NCBI GenBank assembly: GCA_947454055.1
Contig: CANGIS010000004.1
Coordinates: forward strand, 32,597-96,596
Direction of reading: 5' to 3'
Source: Hyphomicrobiales bacterium
GTDB lineage: Bacteria > Pseudomonadota > Alphaproteobacteria > Rhizobiales > Beijerinckiaceae
DNA length: 64,000 bases
The notes beneath the pieces are model-generated. The model was not told where the DNA came from. It did not search any database and saw only the letters and a program-made list of their open reading frames with translations. Made by a program: the position numbers and the translations under genes. This document shows, piece by piece, positions 37,479-47,900 of the stretch. Positions within the stretch are counted from its first letter, which is position 1, and each line of letters starts with the position of its first letter.

Positions 37479-39221
37479 TTAACCGCCGTTGCTGGTCGTG
37501 CCCGAGGGGGCCGGTTCATCCGTCAGGCCATGTTCGATTTTGTTGAGGATCTTGGGTAGATCTTCTGGATCGGGGCCGAGATCACGCGCGTGGTTCCACT
37601 GGAATTGAGCTTCCAGCTTGCGGCCGAGATGCCAATAGACATCCCCCAGATGATCATTGACCGTCGGATCGGCCGCTTTGAGCTGAACCGCACGCTCCAT
37701 CAGCTGAAGCGCGTTGTCATACTGGCCGAGGCGATAAAACGCCCAACCAAGGCTGTCGACAATATAGCCGTCGGTAGGGCTTTGCTCGACCGCGCGGCGA
37801 AGCATGCGGAAGGCTTCATCGAGATTGGTTCCCCGTTCGATCCAGGAATAGCCCAGATAATTGAGCACCAAGGGTTGGTCGGGGGCGAGTTCGAGCGCTT
37901 TGCGGAAGTCAGCTTCGGCCTCGGGCCAGCGCTTCAACCGCTCGAACGCGATGCCGCGGGAATAAAACAGACCCCAATAGCCTTGATCGGGAACGCCAAT
38001 ATCTTTGATTGCGCCCGAATAGGCTTCGGCGGCCTCGGCAAAGGCCTTTTTGGAGCGATAAATATTGCCCAAAGCCACCAAAGGCTCGGTATGGTTGTTC
38101 AAACGCTTGTCGAGCGCTTTTAGAAGCGCGATCGCTTCGTCCGATTTGCCCAGTTGCTCCAAATCCAGAGCGCGCTGGATATCGGCTGAAACCCGTAACG
38201 AGGCGTCGGCGGGTACCTTTTCATAGGCCGAAATGGCCGATTCGAGCTGCTTCATCCGCTCATAGGTTTCGGCAATGGCCACATTGGCTGCGGCATGATT
38301 GGGCTGAAGCCATGTTGCGAGGCGGAGATAGATCAGGGAGGATAATTCGTCACCGTCGCGGGTGACCGCGCTGCCAAGCCCGAAAAGGACTTCGGCGACG
38401 CCGTCGCTTTCCGTCTTCACCCGGTCTTCCAGCGGCTTGCCCTCGGCTAGCCGGCTCAAGGCATCCACGACGAGCGGATGGCGCGGAAAGGTTTTGGCCA
38501 GCTCAAGATAAACCGCCTTTGCGTCCTCCGGATGGCCGGTTGTAAACAGCACCCGCGCATAGATGTCCGCTGTGATGACCGCCCGCTTATCCGCCTCATA
38601 GGCCGATTTCAACAGTTGCAGCGCGTCATCGGGATGGTCGGCAAATTTCGCGATCAGGCCCGCATGCAGGTTCCGGAAAGGTCGGGTGGCCGGTTCATCG
38701 GTAATTTTGTCAATCGTATCAATGGCTTTGCGTGGATTACCGGCGCCCAGCAAAATCCACGCCGTCAACAGCGAGCCCGTCAAATCGGCATTTTGTTTGC
38801 CCCCGCTCCGGCGCAAGGCGTTGCGGGCCGTCTGAAACTGCTCGCCGCGAATGGCATCAATCGCCAGCACAAGCTGGACAATGCCGTTGTTCGGGTTTTT
38901 GCGGCTGACGGTGGGCGCAAGCCTCAGAGCTTCGGTCATATTGCCTTCGGCCAGCAGGGTTACGAAGGCCCGCTCGGCAAGGTCGCCGCTATGCGGATCG
39001 AATTTCAGCGATTCGGCGTAATATTGCGCCGCCGAAGCGGTATCGGTTGCCAGACCGGCGACGAGCGCAGCCAGATAATTTCCCGACAGCGTCTCCGCCA
39101 TCGGGATCATGACCGGCTTGGTTGTGTTCGTGCCGGCGAGGGCAGCCCCCGAAAGCGAAACAGCGACAACAGATAAAAGCCCTGCGAGGGTACTCGTCGG
39201 CCGGGCAAAAAGACGGATCAT
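37479..39221 (-). CDS. exported TPR-repeat protein
   Basis: A 580-residue protein with an N-terminal signal peptide (LLSVVAVSLSGAALAG, cleavage after about residue 29). The rest is made largely of tetratricopeptide repeats, for example AEADFRKALELAPDQPLVLNYLG, then DEAFRMLRRAVEQSPTDGYIVD and ALQLMERAVQLKAADPTVNDHLG. It is probably periplasmic or outer-membrane associated, acting in protein interactions; the partner is unknown. I use the ATG at 39221, where the signal peptide begins; AAGGAA lies 13 bases upstream. It precedes ispE by 6 bases and follows ETF-QO. Confidence 0.88.
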   Translation of the reverse strand: MIRLFARPTSTLAGLLSVVAVSLSGAALAGTNTTKPVMIPMAETLSGNYLAALVAGLATDTASAAQYYAESLKFDPHSGDLAERAFVTLLAEGNMTEALRLAPTVSRKNPNNGIVQLVLAIDAIRGEQFQTARNALRRSGGKQNADLTGSLLTAWILLGAGNPRKAIDTIDKITDEPATRPFRNLHAGLIAKFADHPDDALQLLKSAYEADKRAVITADIYARVLFTTGHPEDAKAVYLELAKTFPRHPLVVDALSRLAEGKPLEDRVKTESDGVAEVLFGLGSAVTRDGDELSSLIYLRLATWLQPNHAAANVAIAETYERMKQLESAISAYEKVPADASLRVSADIQRALDLEQLGKSDEAIALLKALDKRLNNHTEPLVALGNIYRSKKAFAEAAEAYSGAIKDIGVPDQGYWGLFYSRGIAFERLKRWPEAEADFRKALELAPDQPLVLNYLGYSWIERGTNLDEAFRMLRRAVEQSPTDGYIVDSLGWAFYRLGQYDNALQLMERAVQLKAADPTVNDHLGDVYWHLGRKLEAQFQWNHARDLGPDPEDLPKILNKIEHGLTDEPAPSGTTSNGG

Positions 39222-39311
39222 GCGGTGCGACCGTTCCTTACAGCAATGTGAAAGCATAGCGTGTCGATAACGACAGAGCCTTCAAATTGGAAGAAAAACA
39301 ATAAGGCTTCG

Positions 39312-40991
39312 TTACATATTCGGGTAATTCGGCCCGCCGCCCCCCTCAGGCGTGACCCAATTGATGTTTTGGGCCGGATCTTTGATGTCGCAGGTTTTGC
39401 AATGGACGCAATTTTGCGCGTTGATCACGAATTTCGGATCTGATTTGGCCTCGGCATCCGAATAGGTGATTTCATAGACGCCTGCCGGGCAATAAAGCCG
39501 CGCGGGCTCGCCATAGAGCGGCAGGTTTTTTGCCACCGGAACCGAAGCATCAAGCAGCGTCAGATGCGCAGGCTGATCCTCTTCATGGTTGGTCGAGGAC
39601 AAAAACACCGATGAAAGCTTGTCAAACGACACCACACCATCCGGCTTCGGATAGACGATTGGCTTCACCGAATTCAGCGGCTTCAAGGTTTCGAAATCCG
39701 CTTTGCCGTGGCTTAACGTCCCAAAGAACGAAAAGCCGAACAGTTCATTTGTCCACATATCGAGGCCGCCAAGCCCGATGCCGATATAGGTGCCAAATTT
39801 CGACCAGAGCGGTTTCACATTGCGCACTTTGCGCAAATCGGCACCGATCGAGGAGAACCGCCATCCAGCTTCATAGTCGGTCAATTCGTCGTTCGAACGG
39901 CCGGCGTGAAGTGCGGTATTGATGTGATCGGCGGCCTGAATGCCGGAAAGCACGGCGTTGTGCGAGCCTTTGATGCGCGGGACATTGACGAAACCCGCCG
40001 CGCAACCGATGAGCGCACCGCCGGGGAAGGTGAGCTTCGGGGCCGACTGCCAGCCGCCTTCGGTGATGGCGCGGGCGCCATAGGACAGGCGCTTGCCCCC
40101 TTCAAAGGTTTCGCGAATCATCGGGTGGGTTTTGTAGCGCTGGAACTCGTCAAACGGCGACAAGGTCGGGTTTTGGTAATTCAGGTGGATCACAAAGCCG
40201 ACGGCAACGAGGTTATCTTCCAGATGATACAGGAAGGAGCCGCCGCCCGTGGTGCCATCCAGAGGCCAGCCGAAGGAATGTTGGACGAGGCCCTTGCGGT
40301 GTTTTTCGGGGGCGACTTGCCAGAGTTCCTTGATGCCGATGCCGAATTTCTGCGGGTCGCGGCCCTCATCGAGACGGTATTTCTTGATCAGCGTTTTGGT
40401 CAGGCTGCCGCGTGCGCCTTCGGCAAACAGCGTGTATTTGGCGCGCAATTCCATACCGCGGGTGAAGCTGTCTTTCGCCTCATTCTGCTTGGAAATGCCC
40501 ATATCGCCGGTGGCAATGCCAACAACCTCGCCCTTATCGCCATAGAGCACTTCAGCGGCGGCAAAGCCCGGATAGATTTCAACGCCCAGCGCCTCGGCGC
40601 GCGTGGCGAGCCAGCGGCAGACATTGCCGAGCGAGACAATATAATTGCCGTGATTGGACATCAGCTTGGGCATCAGGAAATTGGGCAGGCGGATGCCGCC
40701 CGCCGGTCCCAGCATCAGAAAATGGTCATCGGTGACAGGCGTTTTGATCGGGGCATCCGCATCGTCGCGCCAATCCGGGATCAGGCGATCCAGCCCGATT
40801 GGATCAATCACCGCGCCGGACAGGATATGGGCGCCGACTTCCGAGCCTTTTTCCACCACAACGACAGATAAATCAGGGTTCTTCTGCTTGAGCCGAATAG
40901 CGGCCGAAAGACCTGCCGGCCCAGCGCCAACGATGACAACGTCAAATTCCATGCCCTCGCGTGGGGTCATGCGTGCTTCGGCCAAATCCAT
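39312..40991 (-). CDS. etfD: electron transfer flavoprotein-ubiquinone oxidoreductase
   Basis: Membrane-associated enzyme that passes electrons from reduced ETF to ubiquinone, receiving them from acyl-CoA and other dehydrogenases. The 559-residue protein has the N-terminal FAD motif VVIVGAGPAGLSAAIRL and the HSFGWPLDGTTGGGSFLYH region. The C-terminal 4Fe-4S ferredoxin-like domain contains NCVHCKTCDIKDP. It could serve the acyl-CoA dehydrogenase at 19-20.8 kb. I use the ATG at 40991, with AGAGGAC upstream. Divergent from the uracil-DNA glycosylase, with 150 bases between. Confidence 0.96.
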   Translation of the reverse strand: MDLAEARMTPREGMEFDVVIVGAGPAGLSAAIRLKQKNPDLSVVVVEKGSEVGAHILSGAVIDPIGLDRLIPDWRDDADAPIKTPVTDDHFLMLGPAGGIRLPNFLMPKLMSNHGNYIVSLGNVCRWLATRAEALGVEIYPGFAAAEVLYGDKGEVVGIATGDMGISKQNEAKDSFTRGMELRAKYTLFAEGARGSLTKTLIKKYRLDEGRDPQKFGIGIKELWQVAPEKHRKGLVQHSFGWPLDGTTGGGSFLYHLEDNLVAVGFVIHLNYQNPTLSPFDEFQRYKTHPMIRETFEGGKRLSYGARAITEGGWQSAPKLTFPGGALIGCAAGFVNVPRIKGSHNAVLSGIQAADHINTALHAGRSNDELTDYEAGWRFSSIGADLRKVRNVKPLWSKFGTYIGIGLGGLDMWTNELFGFSFFGTLSHGKADFETLKPLNSVKPIVYPKPDGVVSFDKLSSVFLSSTNHEEDQPAHLTLLDASVPVAKNLPLYGEPARLYCPAGVYEITYSDAEAKSDPKFVINAQNCVHCKTCDIKDPAQNINWVTPEGGGGPNYPNM

Positions 40992-41141
40992 GAATGTCCT
41001 CTTTATCGTTGATCGGGACGCGTCGTCCGTTTGCATTATCTATTGCAAGACTTTGGCGAGCCCGCAACCGGAGACGACGCAGTTGCGCGCGCGTGCGACG
41101 AAAAGCTGGAAGTTTTCCGTCAAGATCGATAGAGTTGATCT

Positions 41142-41987
41142 ATGGCCAGCTTGTCCGATCACCCCCGTATCATCGCAGGCGAATTGCTCGCGTGGCATCT
41201 GGCAGCCGGCGTCGATGCGATGCTCGATGATGCCCCGCATAACCGCTTTTTGGAAGCGGCACGCGATTCGTCGGGCCCTTCCGAATTGGTCCGACGGGAG
41301 CCTGGTCGGGTGTCGAACGGGGAAACCGGCGGATCCGCGCGGGTAATCGGGGCAGCAAGCCCGAGGATTCAGGCCAGCCCTGCGGATGATTGGGTGCGCG
41401 AGGCACGCGCTCGGGCTTCCACCGCGACAACGCTCGACGATTTGCGCACGGTTTTGGCGAATTTTGATGGATGTGCCTTAAGTCGAACCGCCAAAAGTCT
41501 GATTCTTGCCGATCGGGTGACTGAAAACGGCATTTTGGTGATTGGCGATGTGCCGGAGGCTGATGACGATCGAAATGGTGAAGCGTTTATCGGGCGTCCG
41601 GGGGCTTTGCTCGATGCCATGATGAAGGCAATCGACGTCGCGCGGAACGATTTGGTGTTAACGACGGCCATTCCGTGGCGTCCACCGGGCAATCGGGCGC
41701 CGACGGTGCAGGAACTGGAGGTCTGCACGCCGTTTCTGGTGCGGCAGGTCGAGCTCGTTAAACCGCGTTTCATTCTCGCGCTGGGCGCCTTGCCGGTGCA
41801 GCTGCTGGTCGGGCGCAGCGACTCGATTGGCAAGCTGAGAGGGCATTGGTTTGATGTCGAGGCCAATGGCCACACGACCAAACTGATGGCGTGTCTGTCG
41901 CCAGCCTATCTCTTGCGCCAGCCTATGCAGAAAAAATACGCGTGGCGGGATTTGAAGTCCTTCCGCCAAGCGTTGAGCGTTCGGTAA
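41142..41987 (+). CDS. family 4-type uracil-DNA glycosylase, divergent
   Basis: A 281-residue protein of the Udg/UdgA superfamily. The overall layout is clear: FIGRPGALLDAMMKAI, TAIPWRPPGNRAPTVQELEVC, GALPVQLLVG, and an AYLLRQP block near the C-terminus. Two catalytic or base-binding motifs differ from the usual pattern. The GEAPG region reads GDVPE (residues 135-139), and HPAYLL reads SPAYLL, so the conserved histidine is Ser253. Visible cysteines are C111, C195 and C251. It may be an altered-activity paralogue rather than a standard enzyme. Divergent from ETF-QO, convergent with atpF. Confidence 0.85.
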   Translation: MASLSDHPRIIAGELLAWHLAAGVDAMLDDAPHNRFLEAARDSSGPSELVRREPGRVSNGETGGSARVIGAASPRIQASPADDWVREARARASTATTLDDLRTVLANFDGCALSRTAKSLILADRVTENGILVIGDVPEADDDRNGEAFIGRPGALLDAMMKAIDVARNDLVLTTAIPWRPPGNRAPTVQELEVCTPFLVRQVELVKPRFILALGALPVQLLVGRSDSIGKLRGHWFDVEANGHTTKLMACLSPAYLLRQPMQKKYAWRDLKSFRQALSVR

Positions 41988-42035
41988 GTAGAGGCTGCCC
42001 GTTCAAACGACAGGACGGCTCACACCTTGGTCGGA

Positions 42036-42515
42036 TCAGTTGAATTCGGAGCGCAGGCTAGCGATGTTTTTCGCCACCAATGCTTCGCCGGCTGCGCCCT
42101 TCAGCGTGTCGCGCAGAATGTGTTCCGACGCTTTCACGGCCGCATCGGCTGCTGCCGCGCGAACGTCGGCCATCGCAGTGGCTTCAGCCTGAGCGATGCG
42201 CTTTTCAGCCATGGCACGACGGCGCGCCATGAAGTTCTGGAAGTCGGCATCGACTTCCGCCGAATAACGGGCCGCATCCGATTTGGCACGCGCAATAATG
42301 GCTTCCACCTCGTTTTCGGCGGCAGCAAATTTGGCTTTATATTGCTGGAAAACCCGCTGTGCTTCCTCGCGGAGCGCTTTGGCTTCTTCCAGTTCCTTGC
42401 GGATGGCATCCGAGCGCTTATCGAGCGCGCCGATCACGGCACCAAAGGCGCCGGCGCGGTACAAGACGCCGATGAAAACAAGAAAGGCGAGGGCAACCCA
42501 AAATTCAGCGTCCAT
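42036..42515 (-). CDS. atpF: ATP synthase F0 subunit b
   Basis: A peripheral-stalk subunit. The 159-residue protein begins with a membrane helix (FWVALAFLVFIGVLYRAG) and continues as a long charged coiled coil (EEAKALREEAQRVFQQYKAK). It is the second b-type subunit in the operon; the other is b' just upstream. Lies 14 bases after atpF' on the same strand. Convergent with the glycosylase gene. Confidence 0.93.
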   Translation of the reverse strand: MDAEFWVALAFLVFIGVLYRAGAFGAVIGALDKRSDAIRKELEEAKALREEAQRVFQQYKAKFAAAENEVEAIIARAKSDAARYSAEVDADFQNFMARRRAMAEKRIAQAEATAMADVRAAAADAAVKASEHILRDTLKGAAGEALVAKNIASLRSEFN

Positions 42516-42529
42516 AGTGGCGTTCTCCC

Positions 42530-43078
42530 TTAGGCGTTCGCAACATGCGAGACGGCGGCGGTAGCCTCCGCAACGCTGGGCGCAGTGCCCGTCAGATGCT
42601 GAATGATGGAAATGGTCGATTCTGCGGCAATTTCGCCGACATTTTTCATCGCCTTAACTTTAGCCTCGGCAATGGTGCGCTCTTCGGCATCAAGATTGGC
42701 GGTAATCTCGGCATCAAACGCTTTGCGCTTGGTGATGATTTCGGCATTGAGCTTGTCGCGCGTGCTGTTGCCGATTTCCTCGGCATGGGCGTGCGCATCG
42801 GCCAGAGCCTTTTCGAAAGATGCAATCGCTTCTTCCGTTTCCGAGCGAAGCCGTGCAGCTTCGGCCAGGTCGCCTTCATGGGCTGCTTTGCGGGCGGCAA
42901 GAATGCCTTCCACCTGCGGCAGGCCAATCTTCGACATCAGAAGATAGAGAGCGCCAAAAATAATGGCCAGCCAAAGCAATTGGCTGCCGAAGGTCGACGG
43001 ATCAAACGGAGGAAACACGCCTGATGCGTGGCCGCCATCTTGTCCGACTTCGGAATTCGTTTGTTCGGTCGAAGCCAT
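42530..43078 (-). CDS. atpF': ATP synthase F0 subunit b'
   Basis: A 182-residue b-type stalk subunit with a membrane helix (LLWLAIIFGALYLLMSKIG) preceded by an acidic, Gly-rich N-terminus, then a coiled coil. Having both b and b' is typical of alphaproteobacteria and photosynthetic lineages. The ATG at 43078 (MASTEQTNSEVGQD) is chosen over the longer open frame. It sits between atpE and atpF. Confidence 0.92.
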   Translation of the reverse strand: MASTEQTNSEVGQDGGHASGVFPPFDPSTFGSQLLWLAIIFGALYLLMSKIGLPQVEGILAARKAAHEGDLAEAARLRSETEEAIASFEKALADAHAHAEEIGNSTRDKLNAEIITKRKAFDAEITANLDAEERTIAEAKVKAMKNVGEIAAESTISIIQHLTGTAPSVAEATAAVSHVANA

Positions 43079-43150
43079 TATCTTTTCTCGCGTAACAGGT
43101 CGATCAAAAGGACCGGCCAGAGCGGACAAGCCGCCCTGGCCAGCAGGATC

Positions 43151-43381
43151 TTACTTGATCACGAAGAGCAGCAGAATCGCGACAAGGAACGCGAAAATGC
43201 CAAGACCTTCGGCAAGAGCTGCACCGATGAAGGCGCGGCCAAACTGGCTGTCCGAAGCCGAAGGGTTGCGAAGCGCACCCGACAGGAAGTTGCCGAAAAT
43301 GACGCCGACGCCGATGGCAGCGATGCCCATGCCGATGGCGGCGAGACCGGCGCCGATGTATTTTGCAGAGACGGGATCCAT
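43151..43381 (-). CDS. atpE: ATP synthase F0 subunit c
   Basis: The proton-carrying ring subunit; 76 residues with two membrane helices. The polar loop motif is ALRNPSA, and the proton-binding carboxylate is the glutamate in [15 protein letters not shown] (Glu58). Its size and motifs are typical of alphaproteobacteria. A good GGAG site precedes the start. Lies 53 bases after atpB. Confidence 0.97.
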   Translation of the reverse strand: MDPVSAKYIGAGLAAIGMGIAAIGVGVIFGNFLSGALRNPSASDSQFGRAFIGAALAEGLGIFAFLVAILLLFVIK

Positions 43382-43434
43382 GGTTTGCTCCTGTTGGATG
43401 GTTGGATCAGTTGGATAGATAACCAGACACGAAA

Positions 43435-44190
43435 TCAGTGCCCGGGATGGATCGCGTCGTTAAGATAGACGCAAGTGAGGATGGCGAAGACGTAAGCCTG
43501 CAAGAAGGCCACCAGAAGTTCCAGCGCCGAGAGAGCGACCGTCATTGCGAAGGGCAATGGCGAAAGAATAACAGCCCATGTGCCAGACGCCAGAAGCATC
43601 GCCACAAAGCCGCCAAACACGTTCAGCGTGATGTGGCCAGCCAGCATATTGGCAAACAGACGAACCGAAAGGCTGATCGGGCGCGAGACGAACGAAATCA
43701 CCTCGATCAGCACCAAAAGCGGCAATAGAACCGGCGACACACCCGACGGAACGAACAGGTTCAGGAAGTGAAAGCCGTTCTTATAGAAGCCATAAACGAT
43801 CACGGTCAGGATCACCAAGGCAGCCAGCGCAAAGGTAACGATGATGTGGCTCGTCACCGAGAAGGTGTAAGGGATCAAGCCAATCAGATTGGCGATCAGC
43901 ACAAACATAAAGAGAGAGAATACCAGCGGGAAAAAGCGCATGCCCTCATGGCCGGCCGATCCGCGGACCGTATTGGCCACAAACTCATAAGCCAATTCGC
44001 CCAAGGACTGGATACGGTTGGGCACCAACGCCTTCTGCGAGGTACCCACAATCATCACGAGGGTGGCGATCACCAGAATGGCGATCATGAAGGCAGCCGA
44101 ATTCGTGACCGTCAGACCTCCGAGATGGAAGGCGGGTTCAATCACAAATTGGTGGATGGGGTCGATTGCCCCTTCGCCTTCAGCCGCCAC
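43435..44190 (-). CDS. atpB: ATP synthase F0 subunit a
   Basis: A 251-residue membrane protein forming the proton half-channels beside the c-ring. The essential arginine is in [13 protein letters not shown], and [20 protein letters not shown] is a conserved block. Start is GTG at 44190, with GGAG 9 bases upstream. It is preceded by atpI after 47 bases. Confidence 0.96.
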   Translation of the reverse strand: MAAEGEGAIDPIHQFVIEPAFHLGGLTVTNSAAFMIAILVIATLVMIVGTSQKALVPNRIQSLGELAYEFVANTVRGSAGHEGMRFFPLVFSLFMFVLIANLIGLIPYTFSVTSHIIVTFALAALVILTVIVYGFYKNGFHFLNLFVPSGVSPVLLPLLVLIEVISFVSRPISLSVRLFANMLAGHITLNVFGGFVAMLLASGTWAVILSPLPFAMTVALSALELLVAFLQAYVFAILTCVYLNDAIHPGH

Positions 44191-44237
44191 GCTCTTCGCT
44201 CCTTCGATCTAACCGGAAATGCCGGTTACAAATGTCA

Positions 44238-44576
44238 TCATTTCACAGACGTGCTGGCCAGCTTCATCATGTTCCAGAACCCAGCCGTTACGCCGAGTAG
44301 CAGAAACACGATCAGAAACAAAGGTGATAAACCCGACCATTGATCAAGTTGCCACCCGATCAGTGCCCCCACCACGACACCCGCTACAAGTTCCGCCAAC
44401 ATGCGGAAGCCCTGTGCCATGGCTTTGCCGGTTTCGCCACCGATGGCGGATTGCTCCGCCTTTCTTCTGTCGCTTTCAGCCGATTCCGATCTTTTCTTCT
44501 CGATCGCACCCGAAAGTTTTTCGAGCCGTTCGTGAAGATCCCGATCCTCACCCTTGCCGTGATCGACCTCTTTCAT
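44238..44576 (-). CDS. atpI: ATP synthase subunit I / AtpZ-like protein
   Basis: A small membrane protein of about 112 residues with an N-terminal charged segment and two hydrophobic helices (MLAELVAGVVVGALIGW, PLFLIVFLLLGVTAGFW). AtpI proteins help assemble the c-ring. I start at the ATG at 44576 (MKEVDHGKGEDRD). The ribosome site is weak, so the exact start is uncertain. First gene of the F0 operon. Confidence 0.82.
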   Translation of the reverse strand: MKEVDHGKGEDRDLHERLEKLSGAIEKKRSESAESDRRKAEQSAIGGETGKAMAQGFRMLAELVAGVVVGALIGWQLDQWSGLSPLFLIVFLLLGVTAGFWNMMKLASTSVK

Positions 44577-44907
44577 TGGACCACTTTCCGTGAACACGTG
44601 AAGCGCCACGTATCGACGCTTTGCTTGAAGTGCGGCAAACGTCAAATTTGGTCGACCGAGACGAGGTCAAGCCTGCCCTTTCAGGCGCGCGTAACATAGT
44701 TTTTGCCCCTACCCCTGTCAAGGCGGAGTAAACTTCGTCTAAGCTTTTGAATTAATTTGGTTTTTGGAATTGGACGAGGGTTATGTGACTTTTGTCCAAG
44801 GGGAAAATTGTGGAGAGCGATTTTTCAGCGGAAAGTGAGGCTGTTCCATCAAAATTCAGACTGCCTTTGGGAGAAGGCGGAACAAATGCAAAGCCCTCCA
44901 TCCGTCT
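44577..44907. promoter_or_regulatory. intergenic region between smc 3' end and F0 operon
   Basis: About 330 bases that must contain the promoter of the F0 operon. It includes AT-rich stretches and a short hairpin (GCCTG-CCCTTT-CAGGC, near 44674-44689) followed on the plus strand by TTTTT. Two short plus-strand open frames here lack recognisable domains and are not annotated. Confidence 0.5.
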
Positions 44908-47900
44908 TCAAGACGCCTGCAAAAAGCTCTCGGCCGTTCCTAAATCCACCGATACGAGCTGGCTCACCCCGCGCTCAGCCATGGTGACGCCGAAGAGGCG
45001 GTCCATGCGGGCCATGGTGATCGGGTTGTGGGTAATCACAATAAACCGCGTCTCGGTGGTGCGCGCCATGTCGTTCAAGAGATCACAATAGCGTTCCACA
45101 TTGGCGTCATCAAGCGGGGCGTCGACTTCGTCGAGCACGCAGATCGGCGACGGATTGGTCAAAAACACCGCAAAAATCAGGGCAATTGCGGTCAATGCCT
45201 GCTCGCCACCCGACAAGAGCGACATTGTGGAGGGCTTTTTGCCCGGCGGATGGGCGAGGATTTCGAGACCCGCCTCCAGCGGGTCATCCGATTCGATCAG
45301 TTCTAGCCGGGCCGTCCCCCCGCCAAACAACGAAACAAACAGACGCTCGAAATGGGTTTTGACTTCTTCAAAGGCGGTCAGAAGGCGCTCGCGGCCTTCG
45401 CGGTTGAGGCTGCCAATCGCCGAGCGCAGGCGCCGGATGGCTTCGATCAATTCTGCCTGTTCGGTGGCAAGCGACGTTTTCCGCGTTTCGATTTCGGTCA
45501 ATTCCTCGTCAGCACGCAGATTGACGGCGCCCAACCGCTCGCGTTCGCCTTTGAGGTGATCAAGCCGTTGCACGATTGATTCGCGGGCTTCCGCGCTGTC
45601 CTCAGTGACGCTGCCCAAGCGGGTAGCGAGTTCTTCGGGGTTTTCCTCAAAGCGCTCACGGATCGATGCGATGGCTTGGGTGAGGGATTCTTTGGCCGAT
45701 TCGAGACGCAGCTCGCTTTTGACCTTATCCTCGCGGGCAGCCATGAAGGCGGCAAGGGCCTCTTTGGCCTCGCGATCGGCGGTGGATAGCGCGGTTTCGG
45801 CCTGAGCCAAGGCATCGGCTTTGGCCTTCCGGCTGGCCGTTGCGGTCTCGATCTCGAGCGTCAAGGCGCGGCGACGTTCGGCAAAAATCGCAGGTGAGTC
45901 GGCCAATGCCGCGCGTTCGGTTTCGATGTCCGATTTGCGCTGCACAAATTCGGTGTTTTGTGCCGCAGCGCGGGCTTTACGCTCCGCCCAGCCGGTCTTT
46001 TCCCGCGTGATGGCGCTGCGGCGTTGGGTGCGGAGGTCGATTTCGCGGGCGAGACTTTTGACGGTTGCTGCCGCCTCGGCCACCGTGGTGCGCAGTGTCT
46101 GGGCCTCGGCGCGGGCCGCCTCCAGCGTTAGCTCAAGGGCTTTGGCGTCGGGCAGCGCTTCTTTGCGTTCGATGGACGCTTTAAGACGCTCATCGGTCTC
46201 GACGATTTCGCGATCAAAGCGAGCTTTGGCGTCTTCGAGTGCCGAACGACGGGTCACCCTTTCGTTCTGCCGACGTTCGGCGCTGGCCCTTTTTTCGCGC
46301 AGCGCATCGGCGGAATGCCGACGGGTGCGAACTAACGCAATGGCCTTGTTTTCTACCTCAATCGCCTGTTTGACTGCTTCAGTTGCCTGTTCATATGCTT
46401 GTTTCAAGGCGTCAGCGCTTGCTCGCGCCATGGCTGCCTCGCCTTCGAGTTCGCCGAGCCGGTTTTTTTCTGCCAAGCGGCGCGCGGCGGGCGTTGGAGC
46501 GTCGGCTTTGGCGGTAAAGCCATCCCAACGCCAGATATCGCCTTCTTTCGAGACCAGAACCTGGCCCGGTTTGAGCTTTCCGCGCCATTTCTCGCCATCT
46601 TCTACCGCAACAAGGCCGGTTTGTCGCAGACGACGGTTCAGCGCCGACGGCGCGTTGACCGAGGCTTTGAGCGATACGATTCCCTGCGGCAAGGCCGGAT
46701 CATCCGACCCCAAGCCGGGATCCGACCAATGCGCCGGAGCGGACGGATCAATCGAGGCTTCCAGATCATCACCAAGGGCTGCACCGAGCGCCGCTTCGAG
46801 GCCTTTGGTAACGGTCAGATGATCCATCAGCGAGGGCCAGCTTGAGCCGTCGCCAGTCGAGAGCAACTTTGCCAGCGTTCTGATTTCGGTTTCTAGGCGC
46901 TGGGCTTGCCGTTCCGCCTCTTCCAGCGGGCGCCGCGAGGCCTGCTCGGTTTCGCGAGCGATCACAAGGGTTTGGCGGGCGGTTTCGGCTTCCGCCTCGG
47001 CGCTGGCCAAGCCGGTGGTGGCCTCGTCAAACTCTGCCGCGATCATGCGGATTTCGAGATCATTGTCGATCGAGGTGCGGATCGCGTCGAGATCCTGTGA
47101 TGTTTTACCCAATTCGGCGCGCAGGCGCCCGAGACGATCGCTTTCGGAGCGGATGGTGGCCTCGATCGAGGTTTGCCGCGTCAACAACTCGGTCATCTCG
47201 GCTTGCGCTGTGGCGAGGGCACTTTCCGCTGCGCGCAACGCAGTTTCCCGCTCGCTTAATCGGACGGTGGCTTCCTGACTGGCGACACTTGTAGCGTCCA
47301 GTTCGGAAATAAGGCTCTTTTCTTCTGCCTCCAGCGTGGTGATGGCGCGATCGGCATCCGCCGCCAGCAGATGCTCGCGCTCCAGATCGCGCTGCATTTC
47401 AAGGGCGCGGCGTTCCAATTCCGCCAAGCGTTGGCGGGCGCGCTCCTCATCCGATTGCAGCGTTTCACGTGCCACCATCAGGCGCTGCAGCGCCGCGGCG
47501 GCAATGGTTTCTGCCTCGCGCAATTGCGGCAGGGATTCGGCAGCAACCGCTTGATGTTTGGCTGTTTCAGCCTGCCGGAGGCCCAGTTTTGTCAAGGAAT
47601 CGAGGTCAGTAGCAGCTTGCTGCTCGGCTTTGGCGACATGCGCGCGCGCCTCGCGCCACAGGCCAAGGGCGATGATGCCTTCGACTTGGCGAATATCGGC
47701 GGAAAGCGATTTATAGCGCTGTGCCTGACGCGATTGCCGCTTCAAACCGTCAATCTGGCTGTCGATTTGCTTGAGCACATCGTCTAGTCGCGTGAGATTG
47801 TCCTCGGCGGCTTTGAGGCGGAGTTCGGCCTCGTGGCGGCGGCCATAGAGGCCGGCAATGCCAGCGGCGTCTTCGAGAATCCTGCGGCGCGCGCTGGGCT

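Noticed and set aside
44792..45091. 99-residue plus-strand frame between the F0 operon and smc
   Set aside because: Its second half overlaps the smc 3' end antisense and it has no domain or homologue that I recognise.
45821..46822. 333-residue plus-strand frame inside smc
   Set aside because: Ser/Arg/Ala-rich shadow of the coiled-coil coding strand with no ribosome site or domain.
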